From contig OV121098.1 of NCBI GenBank assembly GCA_921293015.1, forward strand, positions 10,887,016 to 10,951,015: 64,000 nt of DNA, written 5' to 3'. Numbering within the stretch: position 1 is the stretch's first letter; each line of letters starts with the position of its first letter. The notes beneath the pieces are model-generated. The model saw only the letters and a list, made by a program, of their open reading frames with translations. It ran no database searches and was not told where the DNA came from. The stretch comes from Phorcus lineatus. Lineage: Eukaryota > Mollusca > Gastropoda > Trochida > Trochidae. Shown piece by piece: positions 46,889 through 57,287 of the stretch. The position numbers were made by a program, and so were the translations under genes.

Positions 46889-47753
46889 TATGACGGAGCT
46901 ACCTCTCGTAGCTCCGTCATAAATTCCCATACAACATTCTCTCCCAACAGAGGTAGCTCCGTCATAAATTCCCATACAACATTCTCTCCCAACAGAGGTA
47001 GCTCCGTCATAAATTCCCATACAACATTCTCTCCCAACAGAGGTAGCTCCGTCATAAATTCCCATACAACATTCTCTCCCAACAGAGGTAGCTCCGTCAT
47101 AAATTCCCATACAACATTCTCTCCCAACAGAGGTAGCTCCGTCATAAATTCCCATACAACATTCTCTCCCAACAGAGGTAGCTCCGTCATAAATTCCCAT
47201 ACAACATTCTCTCCTAACAGAGGTAGCTCCGTCATAAATTCCCATACAACATTCTCTCCCAACAGAGGTAGCTCCGTCATAAATTCCTATACACCATTCA
47301 CTCCTAACAGAGGTAGCTCCGTCATTAATTCCGATACAACCTCTGTCTTACTTCTAATGTTTCTCGGGCTTCGGGCAGTCTCCCCTACCGGCGATATATT
47401 GCATATTAAACTACCTGGCAATATTTCAGTCTATTAAAACACCGAATGCATGAATAACATATTTGTAGTCACACAAGCCTATGCAAAGATGTAGTCGCAA
47501 AATGGGACTTTGTGTTCTGTAAAGACGACCCAAAGTGCAAGGTGTATATTCGAATAAAATTTAGCTTTTGAAAAACTTCCGGAAATAACTTAATCCGATT
47601 GGAATGATAAATTTTGAAACGGCGTCGCTGATTGCACAACTAACTTTGATTGCAGCCAATCAGCGTTCTTCATTTCGTGCCCGAGAAACCTTCGTATTAA
47701 GACAGAGGTTGTATAGGAATTTATGACAGGGCTACCTCTGTTGTCAGAGAATG
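46889..47753 (-). mobile_element. MITE family M2 with amplified terminal repeat
   Basis: The 47340-47753 part is the reverse complement of the interior and one end of the M2 copy at 56478-56926 (GACGACCCAAAGTGCAAGGT, AACGGCGTCGCTGATTGC, AACCTTCGTATTAAGACAGA). It ends GTTGTCAGAGAATG, the M2 terminus. In place of a single opposite terminus there is a 45-bp tandem array (46899-47337) built from that terminus. Confidence 0.8.
46899..47337. repeat. 45-bp satellite derived from the M2 terminal repeat
   Basis: About ten near-identical units (AGGTAGCTCCGTCATAAATT, then CCCATACAACATTCTCTCCC AACAG). The unit is the M2 terminal sequence itself. The left border is a perfect inverted join: TTTATGACGGAGCTAC, CTCT, then GTAGCTCCGTCATAAA. 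Two minus-strand frames stay open because the unit is 15 codons without stops. Confidence 0.9.
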
Positions 47754-48457
47754 ATAAAACAGATGATATAGCTCTTTTTCTTCCCAAGAACACACCGTAT
47801 CTACAACAAATTACAACAGCAATTATTTCAATTTCATTTTAAGACGTATATGCAAACACGTATCCACTCATCATGATTGAGGGGAAAATGTTATCATTTT
47901 AAGATTATTTGTGATGTGATACGTCAGTTCGCATGAAATATACAGACAAATGTGATTAATGACTCGAGGCAACCTATCATTCTCTCAATATTCATATCTG
48001 TATACAGCTACACTCACAAATGTCAGAGTAAAGGAATGCATTGTATATTATATTATATTTTTTTAATCTTTCCAGTCTAATTTCAATCTTGTCAAGGCAT
48101 AGAAACAAATTCTATTGAAACTAACTTTGGTTGACTAATCACGTTCTAATGAACATGAATTTGAATCACGAACATATCTAATTCTGTAATATTGTGTTTG
48201 ATACATTATGATTATTCTCGTCTAGCAAATATCCATGTACTTCTATAAGTCATTCAAGGCACACACTAACATTTAGTCATTTACAGCTAGTATACAACAC
48301 AGAAAATGCATATCCCTCGATATTATTTACTACTGGAAGCGTAACGATTCGTCGAAAGTATCGATGTCTTTAAGCGATACGAATGTATCGATGCAAATCA
48401 CATTTACATTTTGATATCTGAGAAATGATATCAGTGTTTATGTGATATCGCATATAT
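47754..48457. other. Nothing recognised
   Basis: No gene or repeat family was identified. Confidence 0.35.
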
Positions 48458-48669
48458 ATATACTAGTATCCACGTATATTGTACGTGATATCTACACCTC
48501 TGTGCATTTATAAGGCTGTTTTTAGACTTTCAAGGAAAACCACTATTTGTCATTTTATGTCTTTTAGACATGAAAAGTTAAGATGTTTTGATTTTATATC
48601 ACCACATATGACATTTGGGTTCGTATGACAGGTAAATGATGTTATGAAAATCACGGAGTAGCTCTTTAA
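48458..48669 (-). mobile_element. MITE family M1, left module, minus orientation
   Basis: The reverse complement begins TTAAAGAGCTACTCCGTGAT and runs through CATATGTGGTGATATAAAAT to GTAGATATCACGTACAATAT, ending like the 10055 copy's left module. Confidence 0.8.
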
Positions 48670-48815
48670 AATAACCGATTTGTGAGCGAAAAGCGTGCAA
48701 TGGTGTCTTTAAAATAACCGATTTGTGAGCGAAAAGCGTGCAATGCATGGTGTCTTTAAAATAACCGATTTCTGAGCTTAATGCGTGCAATGGTATCTTT
48801 AAACCTTTCATCATT
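48662..48815. repeat. Three-unit tandem repeat (43-51 bp) at the MITE end
   Basis: CTTTAAAATAACCGATTTGT followed by GAGCGAAAAGCGTGCAATG occurs three times. The first unit begins inside the M1 terminal CTCTTTAA, so the array and MITE share their border. Confidence 0.8.
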
Positions 48816-48892
48816 CGCGTTATTTTGGTTTTCAATACAGAAATGAAGGGCAATATACGTTAACGTTAACGTTATCGTGTGTCATACCCAAC

Positions 48893-49245
48893 AGTTCTGG
48901 TAGGTCATTGAGATGACCAGGGGTCAAAATTCCGAAAATAATCATTTTCACTTGTCGCTATTAAATCTATTTGAGGTGAGGCTTAAAAAATCGTGTTTAT
49001 TCACTTACACTAGGTCAGTGTGATTGTGTTGGTATTTTTCTCAGGGATTGAAAATGGAATTTTTTTCTAATCGAAATTTTAGAAGATCCGACTTTCGAAA
49101 ATGCCAAAATTCGAATTTTTTGAGACACGATATGATCCCATAATATTTTAAAGGACGGCCGTTTTACACATGGACAAATGGTGATCCATTGTCAGTTTTG
49201 CTGAAGTTATTTTATTGACATCCAAACAAAACCCAAATGAAGTTG
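48893..49245 (+). repeat. Dispersed repeat D1, copy 2
   Basis: Matches 17768-18170 block by block (GGTCATTGAGATGACCAGGG, GTCAAAATTCCGAAAA, ATGCCAAAATTCGAATTTTT, GGTGATCCATTGTCAGT). Confidence 0.7.
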
Positions 49246-50379
49246 TGGACTCAGGATGGTTGATCTCAAGACGTTTATCGATACATTGAAATTTCTTGTT
49301 TAAAGAGATGCGTTTCAAAACCAAACTGCCACACCCTGGCTGGTTTTTCAATTAAATATGTTCTTATGTAAGGTGCGAATATCCCAAAATAAATTTAAAC
49401 CTTTTAAATCCGTTTTTGGAAGGATTTTCATTGGATTCTTGTTTTAGGTATACCCGAATTCATTATATGAATGGTTACAACATAAATGAAATGCGTATGT
49501 CGCTCTGGTTAAATCACTAATGTTTTAATCCATATTTGATAATATACAATTGGTTCAAACAAGGAATATTTCATGTTAAAGATAATAGCAAAGGTAATGA
49601 ATAATGCACACTTGGAGAGACGTCATTCAAACTGTAAAGTCGTCAATCATTAGAAATTTGCAATTTATATTCGCTTTGGAATGATAATATTATTATTTTA
49701 CAATAACCCTAACGATGCTGCATGTAATTTCCCAAAAGCATGTTTAAATTGTGATTGCGAACTTAATTACCATATCAATTGGAAGACGATATTTTGGGGA
49801 AATAGACAATCCAATAAGATAGTCCTTGAATTAAGAGAGTCCTTGAAATAACTCCCCAACTGTCAAGCCAAGATATTCTATTCTTTACCACTATAACGAC
49901 TTATAGAATCACATGCTAATTTTAGCTAACTTATATACTTTAAAAGTTTAAAACCTAGTATCACAAGCTTTAAGGATATTCAAAAAGACGTTTTTCACAT
50001 TGAAAGTTATTTCCCTAGAAACAATTGAACATTAATTATTTTGACAAAAAGTGAAAGATTCTTAAGACGTATATGTAACTACAATTTCCGAATAAATAGC
50101 AATATTACCTGCATAACCATTATATTGTTTTATATATTTCCCTATGTTGATTATAAAACACCTGAGGTGCATAATCTACCACATCTTAGCTTCCTTTATG
50201 TACAAAACTGCTGTTTGTATCCAAATGAAGTGAATAAAAAAGGGGAATAAAGAAGTTGACATCCATAAACTAAAACATCATTCAACAAGCATGATCAGAG
50301 CCAAGCTAGACATTGACCTTACAATCCTTTTTCCAACAAAAAATGAGAAAAACCCTACATTTTTATAATCTTACCGATT
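49246..50379. other. AT-rich DNA, nothing recognised
   Basis: No gene or repeat family was identified. Confidence 0.35.
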
Positions 50380-50700
50380 GCAAGGAAATCTTTTTTGATG
50401 AAAACAAACAGTTCTCCAACGACTGTAACTTGTTCGGATAGGATATGCGAATCGATTTCCCTACCTTAAAAGATTCAAAGTGGTTCCACACTAAAATAGC
50501 GTTCACACAAAAATGGCCGCCAGTATTTTTTGCATGATATTTGATACTTTCTTCTGCCACTAATGGTAATCGGTTTGAGTAAATAGGTGTTTAACCCTCT
50601 AAATATAATGCATTTGGTCGAACACGGGAAAATCCTAAGAAATAAGATTTCTAAAATATTTTTTACCATTAGACAGTTATGTAATATTTTAAGTTTAACA
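50380..50700 (+). mobile_element. MITE family M4, partial copy
   Basis: Core blocks ATGCGAATCGATTTCCCTAC, TTCACACAAAAATGGCCGCC and TGCATGATATTTGATACTTTC match the M4 cores at 53343 and 56005. The ends are eroded. Confidence 0.6.
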
Positions 50701-51231
50701 GAGAAATAGATATAGATAAAGATTCACGTCTGTAAATGTTTTGATGTTTTGACATATACAAAAACAAACATCTAACAGTGTATATGCTATGAATTATCAT
50801 TTAAAGTGTAGATAATATTCACAGTGGTAAATTCCTATTTCATTACTATTTATTTTTTAACTAACAGTTGCTGTATGAATCAATAAAGCTTTATAAATGT
50901 TAACGAGAAAGATTTTATTCTCAACGTGTGCGCATTTGGTAAAATAGTCGTTTATTTTGCTCACGTTCACTGTTTAGTAAAGTTTTATGTAGATCGTAAA
51001 ATCAAAGAAGTAACGCCGTTTACAGGCTCCTTTTTACCAATACATATGTATGAGAAAACGTCAGTGGTCTCTATTCATATATAAGCCAGTATTTGATGAC
51101 ACTACACATCCTTTACTATTGTTCCAGCTGTCAGACTGTAAGTATCCTTGATAAAGCCACTATCAATTTAAAAGTTTAAAAGGTAATGTAGCACGTTTTT
51201 TAACGTTTTATTTTGCCTTATGTTAAAATCT
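50701..51231. other. Nothing recognised
   Basis: AT-rich. A GTAGCACGTTTTTTAACG string at about 51187 resembles an M4 end only. Confidence 0.35.
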
Positions 51232-51713
51232 ATTCTTTTGATGGGGAAATTTTATAACTCTTATTATCCGTCCTTGTATTAAACGTTGTCATGACACAAG
51301 GGGAAATTTTACAACTCTTACTATCCTTCATTGTAGGAAACGATGTCATGCCACAAGGGGAAATTTTATAACTCTTGATATCCGTCGTTGTAGGAATCGT
51401 TGTCATTACACAAGGGGAAATTTTATAACTCTTATTATCCTTCGTTGTAGGAAAAGGTGTCATAACACAAGGTAAAATTTTATAACTCTTATTATCCTTC
51501 GTTGTAGGAGATGTTGGCATGACACAAGGGGTAATTTTATAACCCTTATTATCCTTCGTTGTAGGAGATGTTGGCATGACACAAGGGGAAATTTTATAAC
51601 CCTTATTATCCTTCGTTGTAGGAGATGTTGGCATGACACAAGGGGAAATTTTATAACCCTTATTATCCTTCGTTGAAGGAGATGTTGGCATGACACAAGG
51701 GGAAATTTAAGGC
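51232..51713. repeat. 57-bp minisatellite, about 8.5 units
   Basis: The unit is 57 bp (TTATTATCCTTCGTTGTAGG, AGATGTTGGCATGACACAAG, GGGAAATTTTATAACCC). At 19 codons it keeps frame, and the minus strand reads MPTSPTTKDNKGYKISPCV repeats with no signal peptide or flanking exon. High-coordinate units are nearly identical and low-coordinate ones diverged, so growth is at one end. Confidence 0.9.
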
Positions 51714-52200
51714 GCTACTGTAAACATCTCTTACTTTTGCGTTAACATGGCTAGAAGCTGCTGTCTCTGTGTATTGGCAGTTGTTGGGGATCCTACAACT
51801 GATACCTTTCGATTTTAATAGCCGTTATATATGTTGTTATCTATTGAGTGATAGTTGGGGAATTTTGTTAGAGATGGGGATAGGCGAGATAAAGTCGATT
51901 TCGTTGATTTTTACTAGGGGAAAATTGCTCAACAAAGACGAAATTAAAATATGGAGGTAAGATGTCGGTATGAAATGATATTATCTGATTTGAGCATGTT
52001 TTTGTGTGCTATTGAAAGCATTTAGTGCTTACAAAAAGCATTTTCACCCGATATAAATATATGAAAGCGAGTTTATGAATCAAAATATAGTTTCTCACTA
52101 TTTGATTTTTTTCTATCATTATTCAAGGAATATAATATGATTTCGTAACTTTTCTACAAACTTTGTGTCAAGTCATTCTGTCTCGTGCTTCACGGGAGAA
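51714..52200. other. Nothing recognised
   Basis: No gene or repeat family was identified. Confidence 0.35.
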
Positions 52201-52204
52201 TCTA

Positions 52205-53075
52205 AAGAGGATACTAAACGACCTTCCATTTAATACAATTTTTATTGAACGAGTAAATGATTTAGTATAAAACTAGCCAATGCTATTTTGATACCTAATC
52301 GTTAACGACTTTGATACAAATAGTATTACATTGAAGGAAGTTTAGTATTCTGTTTATTACTTGAACTCGGTAATCAAGATTGCCGAAAGTGTACTGAACG
52401 AAATATTTCCGCGACTTGGCCGCCATTATGACGGCAGTGGCAACATTGTAACGTCACAACCACACACTATTGTGACGCCATACGTGCAGCGGTATTACAC
52501 TAGTTTAGTATCGCCGTATAAATATTACACCGCATTATCTTACACAATAATCTTACAATTATGGTGATTTATTTCATTTGGAGAACTGACGGGTATATAT
52601 CTTAGGTTTGAAAATTTAATCAACAACAAACGACTGATGAGGTGCAGAGCCCATGGCTCTATTTTCAGAAACATAGATCACATCATATGTATGTGTAGTC
52701 AAGGCAAAGAGACAGAAATGGTTTTATTACTCTCCCGTTGAAGATACCACCGTTTAATAAATCTACAAAGTTATTACACATTGTGTAATAACATCGCGTG
52801 TTGATTGACGTCACATGACGTCACAATCGTTAAGCATGACGTCACAATGTTAGCGGCGCAGCGACAATGGTTATCCCGGCGATTTTTATGATTTTTTTTT
52901 TATATAATTCAGCGAGTAATAAATAAAATACTAAACTCAGTCCCGTATAATTACATTTTTATGAAACTCGTGAATGGTATCGGTATTCAACTCGCTTTCG
53001 CTCGTTAAATACCAAACCACACACTCGTTTCATAAATATGTTATTAAACGGGACGTCGTTTAGTATTCTCTATAT
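52205..53075. mobile_element. TGACGTCA-rich long-armed foldback M5, complete copy
   Basis: Left end AAGAGGATACTAAACGACCT; right end, reversed, AGAGAATACTAAACGACGTC. Imperfect inverted similarity continues for about 330 bp inward (GAACGAGTAAATGATTTAGT versus AAACGAGTGTGTGGTTTGGT, then CCGCGACTTGGCCGCC-like centres). Several TGACGTCA palindromes lie around 52800-52850 and GTAACGTCAC/TTGTGACGCC near 52455-52480. Each arm also contains its own smaller inverted pair (ATACTAAAC … GTTTAGTAT). No coding capacity. Confidence 0.75.
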
Positions 53076-53342
53076 ACAACATGCATTCTGAATATTTCAC
53101 ATAAATAACAATATACCTATTCAACGCAGAGAATTAATAAATCACTTGTCGTTAGTATTGTATATATGCCACGATTGATTCGGCTTTTTCCCATTATTAC
53201 CGAAAATTATGGTTGTCATGTGTACTGCTTAAAGGATGAAAATGCATGCAAGCGTTATAAAAATTTAGCGTTTTTATTATTACAACGTCGTTACAGGGTG
53301 AAACGACTTTTAATTATGTAAGTACACGTTTCAATTTGGCCA

Positions 53343-53700
53343 TTAAAGGGACAGTAGAGCGTTTTTAAGATTAATAAAATGATCTCGCGAAAATAAATGT
53401 TTCATATTCCAAATCAAGTTTCCTAATAAAACACAACTTTAAAGCTAACCTGTTAGTACCACGATCGGTTAAGTTACGCGAATCCATTTCGCTTTCTCAA
53501 ATTATGAAAAGGTGAAAACAAAATGGCTGCCAGTTGCTTTTGCTTGATATTCGATTTTTCCTCTACGACTATGGATGAACAGGTTGAATAATGAGATATT
53601 TGAAACCTCTGTGGATACTGCATTTGGCATTTACTAAACCGATGTTTATATTTGAAAATTTTGATAAATAAATCTTACAATAACGAGGATTAAAAAAGCG
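53343..53700 (+). mobile_element. MITE family M4, copy
   Basis: Starts AAAGGGACAGTAGAGCGTTT and contains TACCACGATCGGTTAAGTTA, GCGAATCCATTTCGCTTTC and AAAATGGCTGCCAGTTGC. The right end is unclear. Confidence 0.65.
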
Positions 53701-54220
53701 GAATAAAATAACATAAACATGTCTCTTAAAAAGTCTTTGAGATCAATATTTGATCTTGTGGTGATGCAGGATGTTCTACAGAGTTTGACAAATCAAAATG
53801 ATTGATAACAGTTTGACAAATCTTTACCTTCTGAAATATTATAAGGAACACTGGACAATATTCTGTTTTAAACAAAAGATAACACATAAATCATAGCAAG
53901 AATTATCTCCATCTTCTTTCTATTTAATGCTTTCTAGACTTACTATGTAAGATCAACTGGATTGGTTTGTTTGTTTTGGTTAAAACTGTCTGACCGGAAA
54001 TTATAAAGTAGGATACTGGTTTAGCATTATTAGTCATATTTCATGCTTGTTCGTAATATTAGAACAAAATCTTGTATGTAAAAAGATAAGATAAATATCA
54101 TAACCTATATGGTGAATAACAAGCAGTGAGATATATTTCATACGTGCACAAAAAATGAAACACGCGAGCATAAATGTTACTTTTGTGAGAAAATTAAAAA
54201 TCGTATTTCACAGTTGGAAA
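53701..54220. other. Nothing recognised
   Basis: No gene or repeat family was identified. Confidence 0.35.
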
Positions 54221-54323
54221 CCTGGGCCTCCTTAAGGTTAACCTTAACTCCCATACTTAACATCGCACTAAGGTTACTTAAGAACTTACGATCACCTTAG
54301 GGCTTTGTGAAAGGAGGCCCTGG
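54221..54323. mobile_element. Foldback MITE, 'CCTCCTTTCACAAAGC' family (copy 2)
   Basis: CCTGGGCCTCCTTAAGG at the left pairs with AAAGGAGGCCCTGG at the right; the reversed right end reads CCTTTCACAAAGCCCTAAGG. Same family as 526-645. Confidence 0.75.
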
Positions 54324-54381
54324 TACCACTTAAGTACCATTACCAACCTTAACATTTATATGACAAAGTTTTACTTGGGGA

Positions 54382-54461
54382 TTTTAAATCACCACATATG
54401 ACATTTAGGTTAGTATCAAAGGTGGATAATATGTTATGAAAATCACGGAGTGGCTCTTTAA
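54382..54461 (-). mobile_element. MITE M1, terminal fragment, minus orientation
   Basis: Reversed, it reads TTAAAGAGCCACTCCGTGAT … ACCTAAATGTCATATGTGGT, the first 80 bp of M1. Confidence 0.75.
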
Positions 54462-54820
54462 GGGGTCACACCGTACATCACTTCCGGCAGAATGTTGTAG
54501 TCGTCCTGTACATAACTGATAAAGATAAGGATAAGAACAATGGATCAATCAAACTGCCAACTTTTTCGAAAGATTTCTTTGTGCATTGTAGTCCCTCCCC
54601 GTCCTAGTTTGTGAAACAAAATTTTCACAGACATATAAAAATGAGATTATTTCTTCTATTTTTCTTACAATAGATATCGATGTTTTATTCATGTACAAAA
54701 TTGCCACATTACTCTAAGCAATTATTCCCAAAAATACTTCGAGACTAGACATATGCATAATATGCATTGCATCAGACCATAGGAAGAGGACTTTACATAA
54801 ATTATCTCTACTGTTTTCAT

Positions 54821-55089
54821 AAAAGAGCCACTCCGTGATTTTCATAACATATTAATTACCTTCCTGGCTGTTTTAGATAAGTCTCCAAAATTACGTTTGA
54901 GTATTTGACGCGCGCCACTGTCCGGTTTTCGATCAGAATTGCGAAGTTTTACCTTCATATTTTCATTGTAAAAAAACAATAAGCTTTAAAATGTGTGTAT
55001 TTGCTAACAGTCTATACTTCACGATCAAATGACACCTTTGATTAAGTTTGGCATATGTGACTCCAACAACTCACGGAGTGGCTCTTTAA
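54821..55089 (+). mobile_element. MITE M1, internally deleted copy with both ends
   Basis: AAAAGAGCCACTCCGTGATT at the left and CTCACGGAGTGGCTCTTTAA at the right are inverted repeats. The left module is deleted and the right module (CTGGCTGTTTTAGATAAGTC … ATCAAATGACACC) is complete, so this copy defines both ends of the family. Confidence 0.85.
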
Positions 55090-55724
55090 ACTTGTTCTCA
55101 AGTACTACGAGGCTAAAATTCAGTTCAGAGAGAGGACGCACGTGGTAGGAATACTAACCTCGTCTGCATAGCTGGCCATGAATGTAAACACATGCATGGA
55201 CATTATAAAACATGAATTATTCATTACATCCTTTAGCGATTTGTTAAAAACGTTAATGTCTGATTTGTACCAAAACTGCGAAATACTGGATTCTGTTTTG
55301 CAATTGTGAAAGATCAGAGTATAACTCTAATGTATTTTTTACATGCTTTAATGTTCTTGAATAAACTTTAGGAGTAGTGACACTAGTTCTCTTAAGGTTT
55401 GAATGCTGGACACTTAAAAAAAATGCCAATTTTGGGATTGTAATGTTAAAACCCGACTGATGTTTTGATAGTATTTTTTATTCAATGATAATTAACATGG
55501 TACAATACAATACACCAGGAAGAATTGTTTTGTAAAACTCTCGAGATATATCTTCGAACTTCGCTACACAAAAGAGTTCGTATGAAGCTGTAGATTGATG
55601 GTTTACGTGATTTACATAACAATTTAATTGGCTGTGGTACATGTACGTGTCGAATACATAATGTATATAAGTTGATATATATCTATATGAATTGTCCGAA
55701 TGTCATATATGAATAATAAATCTC
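55090..55724. other. Nothing recognised
   Basis: No gene or repeat family was identified. Confidence 0.35.
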
Positions 55725-56350
55725 GTAATTCGTGCATTAGTACCGAGATGGTTTAGTTATGCGAATCCATCTCTCTACCTCGAATGATTTGAATGCGTTC
55801 ACACTAAAATTGTCGCATGCATTTCGATCCGTGACACCTTACCCTATTACTACCGAGTTCTATGATTTTTCATCCCCTAAAGAGAATATATTTGACAAAG
55901 CTGATAATTTATTCGTAAATCAAAAGCATTGCCTTCATAGGTTCATTCTTGAAAATAATTTGTAATACCCAACAACATGCCTAGCTACAATCACCAAGCA
56001 ACCCGCAAAGTTAAAGGGACAGGAGCTTGGTATCATGAAATAAAAGTTTCAAATTGCAAATCAATGTTTTTTTACTCAAAAGAAACAGTTTTAAAACGAA
56101 TGTACCATGATAGGTAAAACTATGCAAATCCATTTCTCTACTTTTCTAACGATTGGAAGGTGTACACACAAAAATGGCACCAGTTGTTTTTGCCTGATAC
56201 TAATTATTTCCTCAACTACTACGTATATCTGGATAAGTAATGCTATGTTTATTCAAGTAAAATACATTTGGGATAAACATAATCAATGTTTATTGGGGAA
56301 AATTCGAAGAAACATATACTTCAAAATACGTGCTTCTGACCCTTTAAAGT
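55725..56350 (+). mobile_element. Two M4 partial copies in series
   Basis: 55725-55830 (TACCGAGATGGTTTAGTTAT, GCGAATCCATCTCTCTACC) and 56005-56350 (AAAGGGACAGGAGCTTGG, GTACCATGATAGGTAAAAC, ACACAAAAATGGCACCAG) are both M4 cores in the same orientation about 280 bp apart. Confidence 0.6.
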
Positions 56351-56477
56351 TAAAGATCAAAGTTGAAAAGCGCCAATTTTGAAAAGGACATACAACCATT
56401 TTATTAAAGCAATTCTAAGTAAAGCGTTGCTATGGAAATATAAAACAACCTTTTTTTCCTGGGAGCGAAAGGAAAGG

Positions 56478-56926
56478 CATTCTCTCCCGACAGAGGTAGC
56501 TCCGTCATAAATACAACCTCTGTCTTAATTCGAAGGTATCTTGTGCACGAAGTGTAGAACGCTGATTGGATGCAATCAAAGTTAGTTGTGCAATCAGCGA
56601 CGCCGTTTCAAAAGTTATCATTCAAATCGCCTAAGTTATTTCTGTAAGCTTTCCAAAAGCTAAACTTTATTCGAATATGCACCTTGCACTTTGAGCCGTC
56701 TTTACAGAACATAAACGCCTCATTTTTCGACGCTTCATTGCACAGGCCTGTGTGACATCAAATATGTTATTCATGCATTCGTTGTTTTCATTGGCTGATA
56801 TATAGCTGGGTAGTTTAAGTTGCAATATTGTCCCGTTAGGGGAAGTGCCGACAGCCCTGAAAACCTTCGTATTAAGACAGGTTGTATAGGAATTTATGAC
56901 AGAGCTACTCTGTTGGGAGAGAATGA
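56478..56926 (+). mobile_element. MITE family M2, complete 449-bp copy upstream of the transporter
   Basis: Left end CATTCTCTCCCGACAGAGGT; right end, reversed, CATTCTCTCCCAACAGAGTA. The inverted termini extend about 60 bp through CTCCGTCATAAAT and ACCTCTGTCTTAATTCGAAGG. The interior matches 47340-47753 in the opposite orientation. It ends 119 bp before the transporter ATG. Confidence 0.85.
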
Positions 56927-57044
56927 AGGAAAGGTTAAACTCGGCTGTTTTCATAGAACACTTATCCCAAATGAATAAACCCGTATGTCTATTTTATAAA
57001 ATGTTCCAAATATTGTTCCGCCAAAACAAGTACAGTAACAACGT

Positions 57045-57243
57045 ATGGGATCAATGGACGTGAGAGCCCCGGATGATGTCTCTAAGAATTCAAACGACGA
57101 TAACCAATCAGCAGCCCCCAACAGGAAACTCTGGAAATGCCCCAGATGGAGAAAAGCCGTGCTCTACACACTGACCCTGTATATAGCTTCATTCATGTAT
57201 GTAAGTACAATAAGTTTCAGGGAAGTATCATTTACTTAATATT

Positions 57244-57287
<44 letters not shown>

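Noticed and set aside
47590-47793. Small protein near the M2 copy
   Set aside because: The frame lies within the M2 interior and is not preserved in the copy at 56478-56926.
51230-51691. A 153-residue repetitive protein
   Set aside because: It begins and ends with the 57-bp array. The frame persists only because 57 is divisible by three.
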